From: Spirosoma montaniterrae | GTDB taxonomy: Bacteria; Bacteroidota; Bacteroidia; Cytophagales; Spirosomataceae | Length of the DNA stretch: 64,000 nucleotides | Assembly (NCBI RefSeq): GCF_001988955.1 | Contig: NZ_CP014263.1 | Span: 1,860,001 to 1,924,000, forward strand | Reading direction: 5' to 3' | Shown: positions 37,340-45,773 of the stretch, in pieces | Numbering within the stretch: the first letter of the stretch is position 1 | Layout: every line of letters starts with the position of its first letter | Made by a program: the position numbers and the translations under genes | Notes under the pieces: model-generated | Told to the model about the DNA's origin: nothing | Database searches by the model: none | What the model saw: the letters and a program-made list of their open reading frames with translations, nothing else

Positions 37340-38299
37340 TTATTTCAGCACTTCCACCGTGTTCAGTTCCGGCCCGCCCCCATGATTAGCCGATCCGGCC
37401 ACGATATAGATTTTGCGGTCATAAACTACCGCCTGTGTACCGTGTCGGCCCTGTTGCAGCGTAGGACCGGCGGTCCAGCGGTTGGTCGCAGGGTCGAAGA
37501 TTTCGGCTTCGTTATGGGCTTTGAGTTGCACCGTCTCGCCCCCAATGACGTAGGCTTTGCCGTTCAGCGTTACGGCTGTAGCCCCGGCACGTTGCGTGGG
37601 TATGTTCGACGTTGCGGGCAGCGTTTCCCACCGGCCTGTTTTGAAATCATAGACATCTACTTCGGCAATAGTGGTTTCGAGCACCTTACCGATACGGGCC
37701 GTGGAGTTACGACCACCAGCCAGAACAAGTTTATCGCCAACAAGGGTCGCGCTGATGTGGTCGCGGGTGCGGGGCGCGTCGGGCAGGCGTTTCCACGCAT
37801 TGGTTTTGGGGTCATATTCATCGAACCACGCTACATGTCCATCGTAATGTCCGTCGATAATGCCGCAGACCATGTAGATTTTGTTCTGCCGGACCACCAC
37901 GCCCGCCGACCCACGCAGCCGCTCGGTCGGAATCGTCGGTCCTGTGCGCCACTTTCCCTGACGCGGGCTATACATGTGGATGTTTGGCAGGGCTGTTTCG
38001 TGCGGGTACTTACCCTGAAACGCGCCCATCACATAAATCTCGCCGTTATACGTAACCGCCTGAAAGTGATTCATTTCGACGGGGGGCGAGGGCAGACGTT
38101 GCCAGACCAGCGTCTTCAGGTTCAGGGCTTCGAGCGGCTTCATACCCCGCCCACCAATGGCGTAAAGGCTATCGCCGACCAGCGCGGCTGCGTTCTCGTG
38201 CCGAACGTCGCAGGTATTCTGCGTCTGTACGGGCTGCCACGTTTGGGCCTGGGCGATAGTGGTTAGTAGGATAAAAAGAGGAAGGATCGTGCGTTTCAT
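37340..38299 (-). CDS. Exported Kelch-repeat beta-propeller protein
   Basis: A 319-residue secreted protein (signal peptide MKRTILPLFILLTTIAQA) with about six Kelch blades. Each has the GG-(X)-Y/W pattern, for example SLYAIGGRGM, KLVLAGGRNS, KAYVIGGETV and KIYIVAGSAN. Such propellers bind ligands or act as sugar-processing enzymes such as sialate mutarotase (NanM). It is the first gene of a minus-strand run with DUF1080 and the acyltransferase, so a carbohydrate role is plausible but unproven. Confidence 0.85.
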   Translation of the reverse strand: MKRTILPLFILLTTIAQAQTWQPVQTQNTCDVRHENAAALVGDSLYAIGGRGMKPLEALNLKTLVWQRLPSPPVEMNHFQAVTYNGEIYVMGAFQGKYPHETALPNIHMYSPRQGKWRTGPTIPTERLRGSAGVVVRQNKIYMVCGIIDGHYDGHVAWFDEYDPKTNAWKRLPDAPRTRDHISATLVGDKLVLAGGRNSTARIGKVLETTIAEVDVYDFKTGRWETLPATSNIPTQRAGATAVTLNGKAYVIGGETVQLKAHNEAEIFDPATNRWTAGPTLQQGRHGTQAVVYDRKIYIVAGSANHGGGPELNTVEVLK

Positions 38300-38376
38300 A
38301 GGTAGTTAGTAACGTATCAGCCTATACGCTCATAAGCCAGAATCGGCGCAATCTACTTTTTCAATAAGGCCATTTC

Positions 38377-38841
38377 TCACTCCACCGGCACAACCGTCGT
38401 ATTTTTTATCTCGGCCATGACAAAGAAACTGCTGATATGCAGCGCACTCGGAATAACCGATAGCCGCTCCTGATAAAAGCGGTTGTAGGTTTCCATGTCG
38501 CGGCTTACAATCTTGAGCAGGTAGTCGAACGTGCCGGATACCCGGTTGCATTCGAGTACTTCGGGCAGTTCGCGGATGGCCGCATCGAAGTCGGCAAACG
38601 AATCGCGGGTTTGTTTGTCGAGCGTCACCTGGCAATATACCGTAAGCAGATTGCCCAGCTTTTTCCTGTCGATAATTGTTACGTATCGTTCGATAATCCC
38701 TTCGCGTTCGAGTCGTTTGATGCGCTCATGCACGGGCGTTTTCGAGAGGTTGATCCGCTGCCCGATTTCCTGAATGGTTAGTTGTGCATCCTCCTGCAAT
38801 AGCCGCAGAATCTGCCGGTCGGTTTTGTCTAAAATCTCCAT
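38377..38841 (-). CDS. Lrp/AsnC-family transcriptional regulator
   Basis: A 154-residue regulator with the N-terminal winged helix (DRQILRLLQEDAQLTIQEIG, then NLSKTPVHERIKRLEREGII) and the C-terminal RAM ligand-binding domain. Lrp members sense amino acids. It is divergent from alanine dehydrogenase with 172 bp between the starts, the classical arrangement in which Lrp controls ald in response to alanine. The intergenic region is AT-rich and includes a TTTTCTGTAAATTATAG tract that could hold an operator. Confidence 0.92.
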   Translation of the reverse strand: MEILDKTDRQILRLLQEDAQLTIQEIGQRINLSKTPVHERIKRLEREGIIERYVTIIDRKKLGNLLTVYCQVTLDKQTRDSFADFDAAIRELPEVLECNRVSGTFDYLLKIVSRDMETYNRFYQERLSVIPSALHISSFFVMAEIKNTTVVPVE

Positions 38842-38967
38842 CAGAACGTTTTACGGAAACGGTGTCTAATCAGGGGCCGTTTACAGACTAATTTTCTGTA
38901 AATTATAGATAATGCGTACTATTTTCCTAAATAAACGACAGCTAATAGAAAACACATACGGCAAATT

Positions 38968-38975
38968 TACCTTTG
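38968..38975 (+). promoter_or_regulatory. -7 box of ald
   Basis: TACCTTTG matches the Bacteroidota -7 consensus exactly, 38 bp before the ald ATG. No -33 TTTG lies at the expected distance, which fits a promoter that needs an activator such as the adjacent Lrp-type protein (inference). Confidence 0.6.
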
Positions 38976-39013
38976 CACTATTGTTCATAAAACCCTAAGC
39001 ATCCCGAAACGTC

Positions 39014-40147
39014 ATGGTTATTGGTGTTCCGAAAGAAATTAAAAATAACGAAAACCGCGTAGCCCTCACCCCGGCAGGCGTTACCGAACTGCGTAAATAC
39101 GGCCACACGGTTTACGTGCAGGTCAACGCGGGTGAAGACAGTGGTTTTGACGATGAAGAATACATTGCCGCCGGTGCTATCATGCTCCCCACCATCGAAG
39201 ACGTCTACGGCATTGCCGAGATGATTATGAAGGTGAAGGAGCCAATCGCGCCTGAATACGATCTGATCAAGGAAAATCAACTGCTGTTTACGTATTTCCA
39301 CTTTGCCTCGTCGGAAGAACTGACGCGGGCCATGCTGGCGAAAGGAGCCGTTTGTTTGGCTTACGAAACCGTAGAACGGCCCGACCGTAGTTTGCCGCTG
39401 CTGGTGCCGATGTCGGAAGTGGCTGGCCGCATGGCAATTCAGGAAGGTGCTAAATACCTCGAAAAACCGCTGAAAGGCCGGGGTATTCTGCTGGGTGGCG
39501 TACCGGGCGTAAAACCCGCCAATGTGCTGGTCCTGGGCGGGGGCATTGTCGGTACGCAGGCCGCTAAGATGGCCGCCGGGCTGGGCGCACACGTCACGAT
39601 TATGGACGTTAGCCTGCCGCGTCTGCGCTATCTGTCGGATATTATGCCGCCGAACGTGCAGACCATGATGTCGAACGAATATAACATCCGCGAGATGATT
39701 CGGGTATGCGACCTGATTGTCGGTGCTGTACTGATTCCGGGTGCTAAAGCTCCGCACCTCATCACCCGCGAGATGCTCAAGCTGATGCGTCCCGGTACGG
39801 TGCTGGTCGACGTGGCTGTAGATCAGGGTGGCTGCATCGAAACCTGCCGACCCACTACCCACGAAAATCCAACGTATATTATCGACGGCATTGTGCATTA
39901 CTGCGTGGCTAACATGCCGGGTGCAGTACCCTACACCAGCACGGTAGCCCTGACGAACGCAACCCTGCCCTACGCGCTGCAATTAGCTAACAAAGGCTGG
40001 CAACAAGCCTGCCGCGACAATAACGACCTGAAACTGGGCCTGAATGTAGTTGATGGTAAAGTGGTCTACAAAGGCGTTGCCGACGCATTCGGTCTGCCGC
40101 TGACGTCAGTAGAAGAGATTCTGCGTGAAGAAGAAGTAGACGCTTAA
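39014..40147 (+). CDS. ald: Alanine dehydrogenase
   Basis: NAD-dependent interconversion of alanine with pyruvate and ammonia. The 377-residue protein begins MVIGVPKEIKNNENRVALTP as expected, with catalytic Lys75 (KVKEP) and His96 (TYFHFA) at the canonical positions and the Rossmann loop VLVLGGGIVGTQAA. It is divergent from an Lrp-type regulator and followed by a strong terminator, so it is a monocistronic unit probably controlled by alanine. Confidence 0.96.
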   Translation: MVIGVPKEIKNNENRVALTPAGVTELRKYGHTVYVQVNAGEDSGFDDEEYIAAGAIMLPTIEDVYGIAEMIMKVKEPIAPEYDLIKENQLLFTYFHFASSEELTRAMLAKGAVCLAYETVERPDRSLPLLVPMSEVAGRMAIQEGAKYLEKPLKGRGILLGGVPGVKPANVLVLGGGIVGTQAAKMAAGLGAHVTIMDVSLPRLRYLSDIMPPNVQTMMSNEYNIREMIRVCDLIVGAVLIPGAKAPHLITREMLKLMRPGTVLVDVAVDQGGCIETCRPTTHENPTYIIDGIVHYCVANMPGAVPYTSTVALTNATLPYALQLANKGWQQACRDNNDLKLGLNVVDGKVVYKGVADAFGLPLTSVEEILREEEVDA

Positions 40148-40244
40148 TCGACGCTCCGGCCAAAGCATAACCCGCGTTGGTGGTGCGCGAAACATTTCAT
40201 AACGACACATCGTTATACGTTCATTACACTTTATAAACAAACGC

Positions 40245-40275
40245 AGACCGCTCTCCCTGAGGGCGGTCTTTTTCT
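40245..40275 (+). terminator. Intrinsic terminator of ald
   Basis: AGACCGCTC, a CCTGA loop region and GGGCGGTCT followed by TTTTTCTTT form a standard terminator about 100 bp after ald. Confidence 0.9.
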
Positions 40276-40563
40276 TTACAGGTTTTGCGTCACCAGCATC
40301 TGCCACTCCTCGTCCAGCGATTCGTTGAAGAAGGACGTACCGGCCCGACGATACCAGTAAGCAGCGTTGAAGCGGTCGCCTTCTTTGCGGTGCAGGTACG
40401 CGTGCAGCCGGTCGTAGCGGGGTTCGCCTTCGCGGTGCTGGGCAATGTTGTGGGCGGCTTCCCATTGCCCGTTGGCATCATACCACAATGCCTGCAACAC
40501 CGGATGAACGTCCGTTGGCGGCTGCGGTTGGGTGAGCGTTTGGGTAAATTCGGTAAACGTCAT
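40276..40563 (-). CDS. Small conserved hypothetical protein
   Basis: A 95-residue acidic, Trp/Tyr-rich protein with no signal or membrane segment. The core (WYDANGQWEAAHNIAQ, RYDRLHAYLHRKEGDRFNAAYWYRRAG) looks like two helical-hairpin units of the TPR type. I recognise the pattern as widespread but know no function. It is 13 bp downstream of the membrane protein gene at 40577 and probably in one transcript with it. Confidence 0.75.
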   Translation of the reverse strand: MTFTEFTQTLTQPQPPTDVHPVLQALWYDANGQWEAAHNIAQHREGEPRYDRLHAYLHRKEGDRFNAAYWYRRAGTSFFNESLDEEWQMLVTQNL

Positions 40564-40576
40564 ACTGAGCGAAAAA

Positions 40577-41593
40577 TTACACCGGCAACCGCTCGCGGAG
40601 TTGCAGATAGCGCGGGTCGCGGTCGAGGCCGGTCAGGGATTCAAACATGCTGATGAAGGTGCGTACCAGTTCGGGGTCGGCGGTGAGCATGGCGCGGGCG
40701 TCCTGAATGCGATTCATGTTGTATTGTCCCACGAAGATAATCAGGGCTTTAAACGGTTCGTGATGTTCCAGATCTACCCGAATAAATGCCTGAAACGGCA
40801 GGGTGGTCAGCTCATGACAGGGCGGTACGCCCAGTTCACGCTGTTCTTTGTGGTTGGTGTAATAGGCAAATGCATCCTGAATCTGGCGGATGGTCGTTTG
40901 GTGCAGCCCCAGATGCTCCTGCCAGTGCGTTTCGGGCAGCGGTTCATTGTGCAGCGTTTGCCAGATTGGCAGCACGTAATGCTGATACAGACTGTTGGTA
41001 TGCCCGACTTCACCCGCCGTTTCGTCGTCGCTGAGGGTGGCAATATAAAACTCGCGGGTATCGCGCACCCGTTCGAGCAGCAGTTCGTGCAATCGGTCGG
41101 CCAGCCGGTCGAGTTCGGGCGACGAGTGGTGCAGGCCGGGGTTATAGTGTGCCGGGAATTTGCCGATGGCTGCCGTGTCGGAAATAATGTACAGGCATTC
41201 GCTGTTGGTGCCCTGTTCGAGAAACTGCTGAATTTCGGTCAGAATCTGGTGATAGCCCCGGTAGAGTTCGCGCGTTGAGTCGGAGATGGTTGCTACGGCC
41301 ATCTGAATCCGCTGATCGATTTCGTAATTGCTGCGGGCTACGCGGTGTGTTTCCTGCGCGATGTTTTCGATTTGCCTAATGGCTTCGTCCGTTTTGCGCG
41401 AGGCATCGTCGGCGGCTTTCCAGCTTTGAAACGCCACAAAGAACGCCAGAAACGACGCTACGCTGCCAATGATGGAGTAATGACCGTTCAGAGCCTCGAA
41501 AAACAGTAACCCAAACGTAATCAGGGCACCGAACAACAAAAAGTAGAAAATGCCGCTCTGTGCCGGGTCGAACAGAAATGATTTGCGATTCAT
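40577..41593 (-). CDS. Membrane-anchored protein of unknown function
   Basis: A 338-residue protein from the ATG at 41593. Two membrane helices near the N-terminus (FYFLLFGALITFGLLFF and IIGSVASFLAFFVAF) are followed by a coiled-coil-like region (ASRKTDEAIRQIENIAQE) and a cytoplasmic domain of about 240 residues. The C-terminal stretch (FKALIIFVGQYNMNRIQDAR...LTADPELVRTFISMFESL) resembles the strand-loop-helix end of PLD-like sensory modules in some regulators; this is a weak impression. It probably forms a two-gene unit with the small protein at 40276. Function unknown. Confidence 0.65.
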   Translation of the reverse strand: MNRKSFLFDPAQSGIFYFLLFGALITFGLLFFEALNGHYSIIGSVASFLAFFVAFQSWKAADDASRKTDEAIRQIENIAQETHRVARSNYEIDQRIQMAVATISDSTRELYRGYHQILTEIQQFLEQGTNSECLYIISDTAAIGKFPAHYNPGLHHSSPELDRLADRLHELLLERVRDTREFYIATLSDDETAGEVGHTNSLYQHYVLPIWQTLHNEPLPETHWQEHLGLHQTTIRQIQDAFAYYTNHKEQRELGVPPCHELTTLPFQAFIRVDLEHHEPFKALIIFVGQYNMNRIQDARAMLTADPELVRTFISMFESLTGLDRDPRYLQLRERLPV

Positions 41594-41642
41594 AAGACGG
41601 TGTCGGTTCTCGCACAAATCTGCGAAAATCTGCGCGAAAAAA

Positions 41643-42440
41643 TCACAATACGCCTTCGCGTAGAATGCCGTTCAGTTGCTCATACGGCACAACTACTTCA
41701 ATGGGGCCAACTGCATACGCGGCAATTTCATACGGATTGTAGTAGAAGATCATTCCCTGCCTGCTCAGCCCTATGTTGGCGGGCAGAAAAAACTGACCAT
41801 CGCGCAGAAAGTAGCCGCGCTCTTCCAGGCTGATTGGCGATGGCACCTGCTGTTGTTTCCGAAATGCCTGTTCTACCACGTTGAGCAGAACCGTTGTATC
41901 AGAAATCATGTCTGTCAGGTCCAGCGTTTGGCCGGTTCGGCGGTCGAAGGTGTAAAATGATAGATTTGAGTTAGGATGCGCTCCGCCCGTATAGGCATAG
42001 GTTTCACATTTGGCCGTTAGCACCCGCTCATTCGAATAGGCTGTATCGACGCTTGTTTTTAACTCCCAGCAACCCTCCAGACCACCCATTTCGCGAGCCA
42101 TATCGCGGTAGCTGTCGGCAAACAGCAACGTGGCTTTGGCAAGGTCGGCGCGGGCATCGGGCTGACTGGCAACCAGCGCACTATCGAGCCAGCCAACAAC
42201 ACTGTTCACCACCAACTGGCGCAAACTATCGTTGATAAGCCTGGTTCCCTGCGACTTATCGCGCAGCAGAAAATAATCCACCGCCACGTCGACACCCTGA
42301 TTTGTGGTTGTATCGCAGCGATTGGAGTCGGCTAAAGCATACTGTTGTCGTTCAAGCACCGGCGGCCCTGACGGGGTTTCGCGGCAGGCACTCAGAAAAC
42401 CAGCAAAAGCAATTGATAACGTTGCGAAAATATACTTCAT
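41643..42440 (-). CDS. DUF3298-family lipoprotein
   Basis: A 265-residue lipoprotein (MKYIFATLSIAFAGFLSAC, start at 42440). The body shows the DUF4163/DUF3298 arrangement of RsiV-like proteins: TYAYTGGAHPNSNLSFYTFD, LDLTDMI, LPANIGLSRQGMIFYYNPYEIAAYAVGPIEVVVPYEQL. RsiV binds lysozyme and is an anti-sigma factor in Firmicutes, but this one lacks a sigma-binding domain and a transmembrane helix and has no sigma gene beside it. A cell-envelope ligand-binding role is the cautious reading. Confidence 0.85.
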   Translation of the reverse strand: MKYIFATLSIAFAGFLSACRETPSGPPVLERQQYALADSNRCDTTTNQGVDVAVDYFLLRDKSQGTRLINDSLRQLVVNSVVGWLDSALVASQPDARADLAKATLLFADSYRDMAREMGGLEGCWELKTSVDTAYSNERVLTAKCETYAYTGGAHPNSNLSFYTFDRRTGQTLDLTDMISDTTVLLNVVEQAFRKQQQVPSPISLEERGYFLRDGQFFLPANIGLSRQGMIFYYNPYEIAAYAVGPIEVVVPYEQLNGILREGVL

Positions 42441-42533
42441 GAAGTCGTTGTACGCCGGAACGCGCTTGCAAAGTGTCGGCAAACAAAGCTGGCTTTGACC
42501 AGCTTAGACCGGCAGCAACCGCGTTTGTTTACG

Positions 42534-43262
42534 CTACAAACTTAGTAAATCTTTGAACCGAATAGCCTGCCGCCGACTGATTTCAATTTTATCTCCCCCG
42601 CGCAGCGTCACCAGCAGACCACCACTAAACCAGGGTTCAATTTTTTCAATCCATTGCAGATTGATAATGTGTTTGCGGTTAGCCCGGAAAAACGTAGTCG
42701 GGTTAAGTCGGTCTTCGAGGGCATTCAATGATTTGAGAACCAGCGGCTTCTGATCGTCAAAATACAGCCGCACATAATTGCCCATCGACTCGAACAGCCG
42801 CACCTTGCCCAATTTCACGAACCAGCACTTTTCGCCGTCTTTCACAAACACCTGATCGTTTTCGCCGAGCAGCTTTGTTCCCTGCGCCGGGGTGGTGGCT
42901 TCGGGTGCGTGTTGTTCTTCTTCTACCCGGTGAATAGCCTCCGACAACCGGGCCAGTTCAACGGGTTTGAGCAGATAGTCGAGCGCGTTGAACTCAAACG
43001 CTTTGATGGCGTATTCGTCGTAGGCAGTCGTGAAGATTACCTCCGGCGTTTTGCCCTCGATGGACTGTAGCAATTCGAATCCATTTTTGCCCGGCATCTG
43101 AATGTCGAGGAACAGCAGTTCAGGTTCGAGTTCATCGATCATCGGCAAAGCCTCATCGGCATTGGCGGCTTCGCCTACTACCTGAATTTTTGGGAAATTT
43201 TCCAGCAGCCGGCGCAGTTCATTTCGGGCCAGCCGCTCGTCGTCAATGATAAGAGTTTTCAT
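42534..43262 (-). CDS. LytTR-family response regulator
   Basis: A 242-residue two-component regulator: receiver domain with phosphoacceptor Asp53 (LLFLDIQMPGKNGFELL) and conserved Lys (LLKPVEL), then a C-terminal LytTR DNA-binding domain (about 140-242; VRLFESMGNYVRLYF, RANRKHIINLQWI). It is directly downstream of its likely kinase (43330), separated by a GATGAGTGAT palindrome that overlaps the kinase's last codons. Targets are unknown. Confidence 0.94.
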   Translation of the reverse strand: MKTLIIDDERLARNELRRLLENFPKIQVVGEAANADEALPMIDELEPELLFLDIQMPGKNGFELLQSIEGKTPEVIFTTAYDEYAIKAFEFNALDYLLKPVELARLSEAIHRVEEEQHAPEATTPAQGTKLLGENDQVFVKDGEKCWFVKLGKVRLFESMGNYVRLYFDDQKPLVLKSLNALEDRLNPTTFFRANRKHIINLQWIEKIEPWFSGGLLVTLRGGDKIEISRRQAIRFKDLLSL

Positions 43263-43353
43263 ATTTAGTGATGAGTGATGAGTGATAAACGATGAGTGAT
43301 GAGTGAGCTTACGCTGGTCAACTCATCACTCATCGTTTATCACTCATCACTTT
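43262..43353. repeat. Long palindrome, GATGAGTGAT family
   Basis: TGATGAGTGATGAGTGATAA on the left and CTCATCACTCATCGTTTATC on the right surround a GCTTACGCTGG centre. It lies between the histidine kinase and its response regulator and encodes the kinase's C-terminal residues (VMSDKR) and its stop. A sister element is at 49194-49290. Confidence 0.92.
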
Positions 43354-44421
43354 TAAGTTTCGTCTAAAAAGTCCTTCCGATTGGGCAGGAATGATAATGT
43401 CGGCGCGAACAACGGGCGTATCGCTGCTGTCGTCTTCCTGAACGATCTGAAAGTGGGCATCGGGACCATAGAGGAGTTCGAGTCGCTGAGACGTATTTTC
43501 CAGCCCAAACCCGCCCGATGCTGTTTTGTTGCCCAGTACACCCGTGTTCCGAATGGTGATATGCAATCGGTCGGCTTCGATAGCTGAGGTAACAACGATA
43601 AAGCCGCCCCTAACTGCTTTGGAAACACCATGCTTGATGGCGTTTTCGACCAGCGTTTGCAGCATCATGGGCGGCACCTGCCAGAACAGCGTTCGCCCAT
43701 CAAGTTCGATGTGCGAGGTAAGCCGGTCTTCATAACGTACCTTTTCGAGGGCTAAATAATCTTCGACTGTCTTGATTTCTTCACGCAGTTCAACGGTTTT
43801 GCGCCGGTCGGCCAGCAGCGAATTACGAAGCAGATTCGAGAGTTGGGTAATGCTGTGTTGTGCTTTGTCAGGGTTTTCATAGACCAACGCCCGGATGCTG
43901 TTGAGGGCGTTGAACACAAAATGCGGATTCAACTGCGACCGCAGCACTTTGGCTTCGGTTTCGCGAATACTGGTTTTGAGCAGTATTTTCTCGATTTCAG
44001 CATTGCGTGTCTGTTCAACGTAGTGGTACACCGTATAGCTCAGCACCCACGCCAGCATCGCCTTACCCCAGCTTAAAATATAACCAATAACGGGCCACGG
44101 TTCGGCAATGAACTTATCGGGAATGATTTGCCAGTCGAAGGGCATGTTCACCACTGTCATAATAACGGCCAGCACGAATACCGAAAACAAGACGCGGGGT
44201 GCCAGTTGAATAAACGGCAAACGCACCCAGTTCCAGCGTCGAATCATAAGCCGATACAGGTGCGTGAGCGTGATACCCAGAAAAATATTGGCGATGGCTA
44301 AATAGAGTGCGTCGGGGTCGAAGCCGTCTTCCAGCACATAGGCCAGATACTCCACCAGAATCAGGAGCGTCCAGCCGAAGAACTGGCAAATCCAATAAAT
44401 TTTCTGCTTCGCAATCCCCAT
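43330..44421 (-). CDS. LytS/YehU-type sensor histidine kinase
   Basis: A 363-residue membrane kinase with four helices in the first 140 residues, a short coiled coil and the His_kinase/HATPase pair of the LytS family. Phosphoacceptor His167 lies in RSQLNPHFVFNALNSI; the ATPase N box is LVENAIKHGVSKA and the G box SGGFGLENTSQRL. It has no extracellular sensor domain, so it probably senses the membrane. It pairs with the LytTR regulator just downstream. The last six residues come from the adjoining repeat. Confidence 0.93.
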   Translation of the reverse strand: MGIAKQKIYWICQFFGWTLLILVEYLAYVLEDGFDPDALYLAIANIFLGITLTHLYRLMIRRWNWVRLPFIQLAPRVLFSVFVLAVIMTVVNMPFDWQIIPDKFIAEPWPVIGYILSWGKAMLAWVLSYTVYHYVEQTRNAEIEKILLKTSIRETEAKVLRSQLNPHFVFNALNSIRALVYENPDKAQHSITQLSNLLRNSLLADRRKTVELREEIKTVEDYLALEKVRYEDRLTSHIELDGRTLFWQVPPMMLQTLVENAIKHGVSKAVRGGFIVVTSAIEADRLHITIRNTGVLGNKTASGGFGLENTSQRLELLYGPDAHFQIVQEDDSSDTPVVRADIIIPAQSEGLFRRNLKVMSDKR

Positions 44422-44535
44422 AATAGTATCCGCTCACTACCGGATAATTCGCGAAAATACAGTTTTCGGCAAGTTATACGCAGCAGGCAGTGAGCAGTGG
44501 CAGAATATGGGGACTATCGGCAGATATCAGTGGTG

Positions 44536-44634
44536 ACAGTTATCAGTGAGCAGCCAACAACCAACAGTTGCTGTGTCTCCAATGTAACCGAACGGAACTG
44601 TTGGTTGTTGGCTGCTCACTGATAACTGTTCACG
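44536..44634. repeat. Long palindrome, CAACAGC/ATCAGTGAGCAGCC family
   Basis: ACAGTTATCAGTGAGCAGCC then AACAACCAACAGTT on the left is inverted as AACTGTTGGTTGTTGGCTGC then TCACTGATAACTGT on the right. The right arm overlaps the end of the phosphatase gene (44616) and supplies its stop codon. Related words lie at 16381-16424 and 16574-16669. Confidence 0.9.
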
Positions 44635-45284
44635 GCCAGTGTCAGCAAATGTGCCGTATCGTTCGCCAGTTCGATGGTAAACGTTTGGGTGGCGTAATCG
44701 TACTGTAGTTTATACAGGCACAGGTTGCTGTGTTCAAAATGATCCATTTCGGCCAGCGGACGGTTAGTGAGCCAGCAAAGCAGAATGCGCATTGCCCGGC
44801 CATGCATAGTAATCAGGATGGGCGTTTCGTCGGGGTGCGAGAGGATAACGTTAAAAGCTGTTTTTTGCCGGGCCGCTACCTGCTCCGGGCTTTCTCCGCT
44901 ATCGGTAGGCAGGGCCGTATTACCCGACGACCACGCTTCGATGAGGGCGCGGTAATATTCATTATCGAGGTTGCCCGGTACTTTGCCTTCCATCACGCCC
45001 CAACTGATTTCGTTAAGGCCGGTCAGTTTTTCATAGGGAATACCCAGTTCAATGAATGGCAGCGCGGTTTGGTAGGTGCGCTTCAGGCCGGAGATATACA
45101 CTTTACTAAATGGAACGTGTTGGTAGGCGTCGAAAAACGCCTGCGCCTGCGCACGTCCCATGTCGTTGAGGTCAGAATCAACGCCACTGCCCTGCACCAC
45201 GCCCCGGCGGTTGTAGTCGGTTTCGCCGTGGCGAATGAGGTAAATAGTTTTTTGTATCAAGCGAGGTTGGTTGCCTATTGGCAT
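44616..45284 (-). CDS. Histidine phosphatase (phosphoglycerate mutase-like)
   Basis: A 222-residue cytoplasmic enzyme of the histidine phosphatase superfamily: nucleophile His19 in YLIRHGETDYN, then YISGLKRTYQTALPF, LNEISWGVMEG and a second-His motif ITMHGRAMRILL. The length and lack of the full PGAM loop suggest a cofactor-independent-context phosphatase (CobC/GpmB-like) rather than glycolytic mutase. The last residues (VNSYQ) and the stop codon are encoded by the repeat at 44536-44634. It is divergent from the hotdog thioesterase. Confidence 0.88.
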   Translation of the reverse strand: MPIGNQPRLIQKTIYLIRHGETDYNRRGVVQGSGVDSDLNDMGRAQAQAFFDAYQHVPFSKVYISGLKRTYQTALPFIELGIPYEKLTGLNEISWGVMEGKVPGNLDNEYYRALIEAWSSGNTALPTDSGESPEQVAARQKTAFNVILSHPDETPILITMHGRAMRILLCWLTNRPLAEMDHFEHSNLCLYKLQYDYATQTFTIELANDTAHLLTLAVNSYQ

Positions 45285-45329
45285 TTTTTACCCAATTTGG
45301 CCGCGAAATTACACAAAAACCCTGTCAAT

Positions 45330-45746
45330 ATGAAAGCAGGAATCGACCTGAATAACTTAGGCTTTACGCACAATCAATCCATTGTAGGGCATCTGGGCAT
45401 CGAGTTCATCGAAGCGGGTGAAGGCTACCTGATAGCCCGAATGCCGGTCGACCACCGCACGCATCAGCCGTTTGGCATTCTGCACGGGGGCGCGTCGGTG
45501 GTGCTGGCCGAATCGCTGGGCAGCGTAGCCTCGTTCCTGATGCTGCCCGACCCCACTACGCAGCGGGCCGTTGGGCTGGAAATCAACGCCAACCACATTC
45601 GGTCGGTGCGCGAGGGCTGGGTCTATGGCCGCTGTACGCCTATCCACGTTGGCCGCAGCACCCACGTCTGGGACATCCGCATCACCGACGAGCAGAACCG
45701 TCCCGTCTGCGTCAGCCGACTCACGATTGCGGTGGTGAACGCGTAA
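45330..45746 (+). CDS. Hotdog-fold thioesterase (PaaI/MenI-like)
   Basis: A 138-residue single hotdog domain. FGILHGGASVVLAESLGSVAS is the family signature, with Gly-His at the CoA face and the catalytic Glu in AES. Relatives hydrolyse aryl-CoA thioesters such as DHNA-CoA in menaquinone synthesis or phenylacetyl-CoA intermediates. No menaquinone gene is adjacent, so the substrate is open. The start at 45330 gives the usual length. Confidence 0.88.
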   Translation: MKAGIDLNNLGFTHNQSIVGHLGIEFIEAGEGYLIARMPVDHRTHQPFGILHGGASVVLAESLGSVASFLMLPDPTTQRAVGLEINANHIRSVREGWVYGRCTPIHVGRSTHVWDIRITDEQNRPVCVSRLTIAVVNA

Positions 45747-45773
45747 GCAGGTTAATAACACTGAGACCAGAAA

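Noticed and set aside
43262..43353. Regular short repeats (GATGAGTGAT) that resemble a CRISPR array
   Set aside because: The words run without unique spacers and are inverted around a centre; no cas genes are present. The same holds for the TTGAATGA elements.
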